Positions 6,297 to 6,654 of a stretch of DNA of 6,654 nt are shown one piece after another. The number at the start of each line of letters is the position of its first letter. The first letter of the stretch is position 1. The notes under the pieces were generated by a model. That model had not been told where the DNA came from, ran no database searches, and worked only from the letters and a program-made list of their open reading frames with translations. Origin of the DNA: Schleiferiaceae bacterium (GTDB lineage: Bacteria; Bacteroidota; Bacteroidia; Flavobacteriales; Schleiferiaceae); contig JALQUY010000088.1 of assembly GCA_023260615.1 (NCBI GenBank), positions 1 through 6,654 of the forward strand, given 5' to 3'. A program made the translations under genes and the position numbers.

Positions 6297-6654
6297 ATGA
6301 GCCTCTCTGGAAAAACGGTTTCTTTTCACACGCTTGGCTGCAAGCTCAACTTTGCGGAATCCAGCACGATTTCCCGGGACCTCCAAGCCGCGGGCATGTC
6401 CGTCGTCGACCTAAAAACGGGAGCGGATGTGGTCATTATCAACACCTGTTCGGTCACGCAGCAAGCGGATACGGAATGCCGCAGTGTGGTTCGGAAGGCC
6501 CTTCGCGCAAATCCCGAGAGTTTTGTCGTCGTGACCGGCTGCTATGCTCAGCTCCGCCCCTCTGAAATTGCCGCCATGGAAGGCGTGGATTTGGTCGTGG
6601 GCGCGGGCGAAAAACTCCACCTTCGCCAGTTCTTGACGGATTTGCAGAAGAATT
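6297..6654 (+). CDS. mtaB: tRNA (N6-L-threonylcarbamoyladenosine(37)-C2)-methylthiotransferase MtaB, 5' part
   Basis: The frame opens with ATG at 6297 and is still open at the window end, giving 119 complete codons. MtaB is a radical-SAM enzyme that adds a methylthio group to t6A at position 37 of tRNAs reading ANN codons. The visible part is the N-terminal methylthiotransferase domain, with three cysteines that bind the auxiliary 4Fe-4S cluster: C15 in TLGCKLNFAESS, C51 in INTCSVT, and C82 in TGCYAQ. The GCKLNFAES wording favours MtaB over MiaB or RimO, which usually have a GCQMN- or GCPKN-like version; the subgroup call is from memory of the family. The radical-SAM CxxxCxxC motif and the TRAM domain would lie beyond the window. 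The gene is divergent from the solute-binding lipoprotein gene, with 41 bp between the starts. No Shine-Dalgarno sequence is suitably placed: an AAGGA at 6273-6277 is about 19 nt upstream, too far away. Confidence 0.93.
   Translation, partial: MSLSGKTVSFHTLGCKLNFAESSTISRDLQAAGMSVVDLKTGADVVIINTCSVTQQADTECRSVVRKALRANPESFVVVTGCYAQLRPSEIAAMEGVDLVVGAGEKLHLRQFLTDLQKN

Noticed and set aside
6411..6620. Minus-strand open frame inside mtaB
   Set aside because: It is opposite the MtaB N-terminal domain, which has all three cluster cysteines in the plus-strand frame.
1..6654. New defence or mobile system
   Set aside because: No transposase, integrase, repeat array, toxin-antitoxin pair, tRNA or attachment-site repeat was seen. 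All main frames are explained by familiar chromosomal families in a compact operon layout.

Overview
The window looks like an ordinary housekeeping stretch of a Bacteroidota chromosome, probably from a fairly GC-rich member of the Flavobacteriales or a related order. Four things suggest this. The gene order is mutL, rhomboid, rhomboid, exo/endonuclease/phosphatase, which from memory is common in that group. The second rhomboid has the C-terminal tail typical of Bacteroidota. No gene start has a well-placed Shine-Dalgarno sequence. A Bacteroidota-type -7 promoter element (TAnnTTTG) stands before the solute-binding lipoprotein gene. The taxonomic call is inferred from protein features and gene order, not from a marker search.

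Layout: positions 1-4619 are a tightly packed plus-strand run, probably one operon. It holds the 3' end of a small protein with a C-terminal membrane anchor (1-237), mutL (242-2050), a first rhomboid protease (2054-2740), a second rhomboid protease with a C-terminal extension (2744-3574), and a membrane-anchored endonuclease/exonuclease/phosphatase-fold protein (3561-4619). Spacings are 4, 3 and 3 nt, then a 14-nt overlap. A convergent minus-strand gene (4597-6255) follows, encoding a family 5 (peptide/oligopeptide type) ABC-transporter substrate-binding lipoprotein. Its last 23 nt overlap the end of the phosphatase-fold gene. A 41-bp divergent intergenic region (6256-6296) separates it from the 5' part of mtaB (6297 to window end), a tRNA-modifying radical-SAM methylthiotransferase.

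The genes serve separate functions: DNA mismatch repair, intramembrane proteolysis, a phosphoesterase facing one side of the membrane, peptide or solute capture, and tRNA ANN-decoding modification. The plus-strand genes are linked by operon structure more than by an obvious pathway. Three points deserve a second look. The MutL C-terminal domain lacks the acidic residues of the endonuclease motif. Two -7-like elements are arranged symmetrically, each ending 4 nt before a start codon, in the 41-bp divergent region. Two different rhomboid architectures sit back to back. I see no CRISPR array, insertion sequence, phage gene, RNA gene or convincing new defence system. No gene-free stretch exceeds 41 bp.
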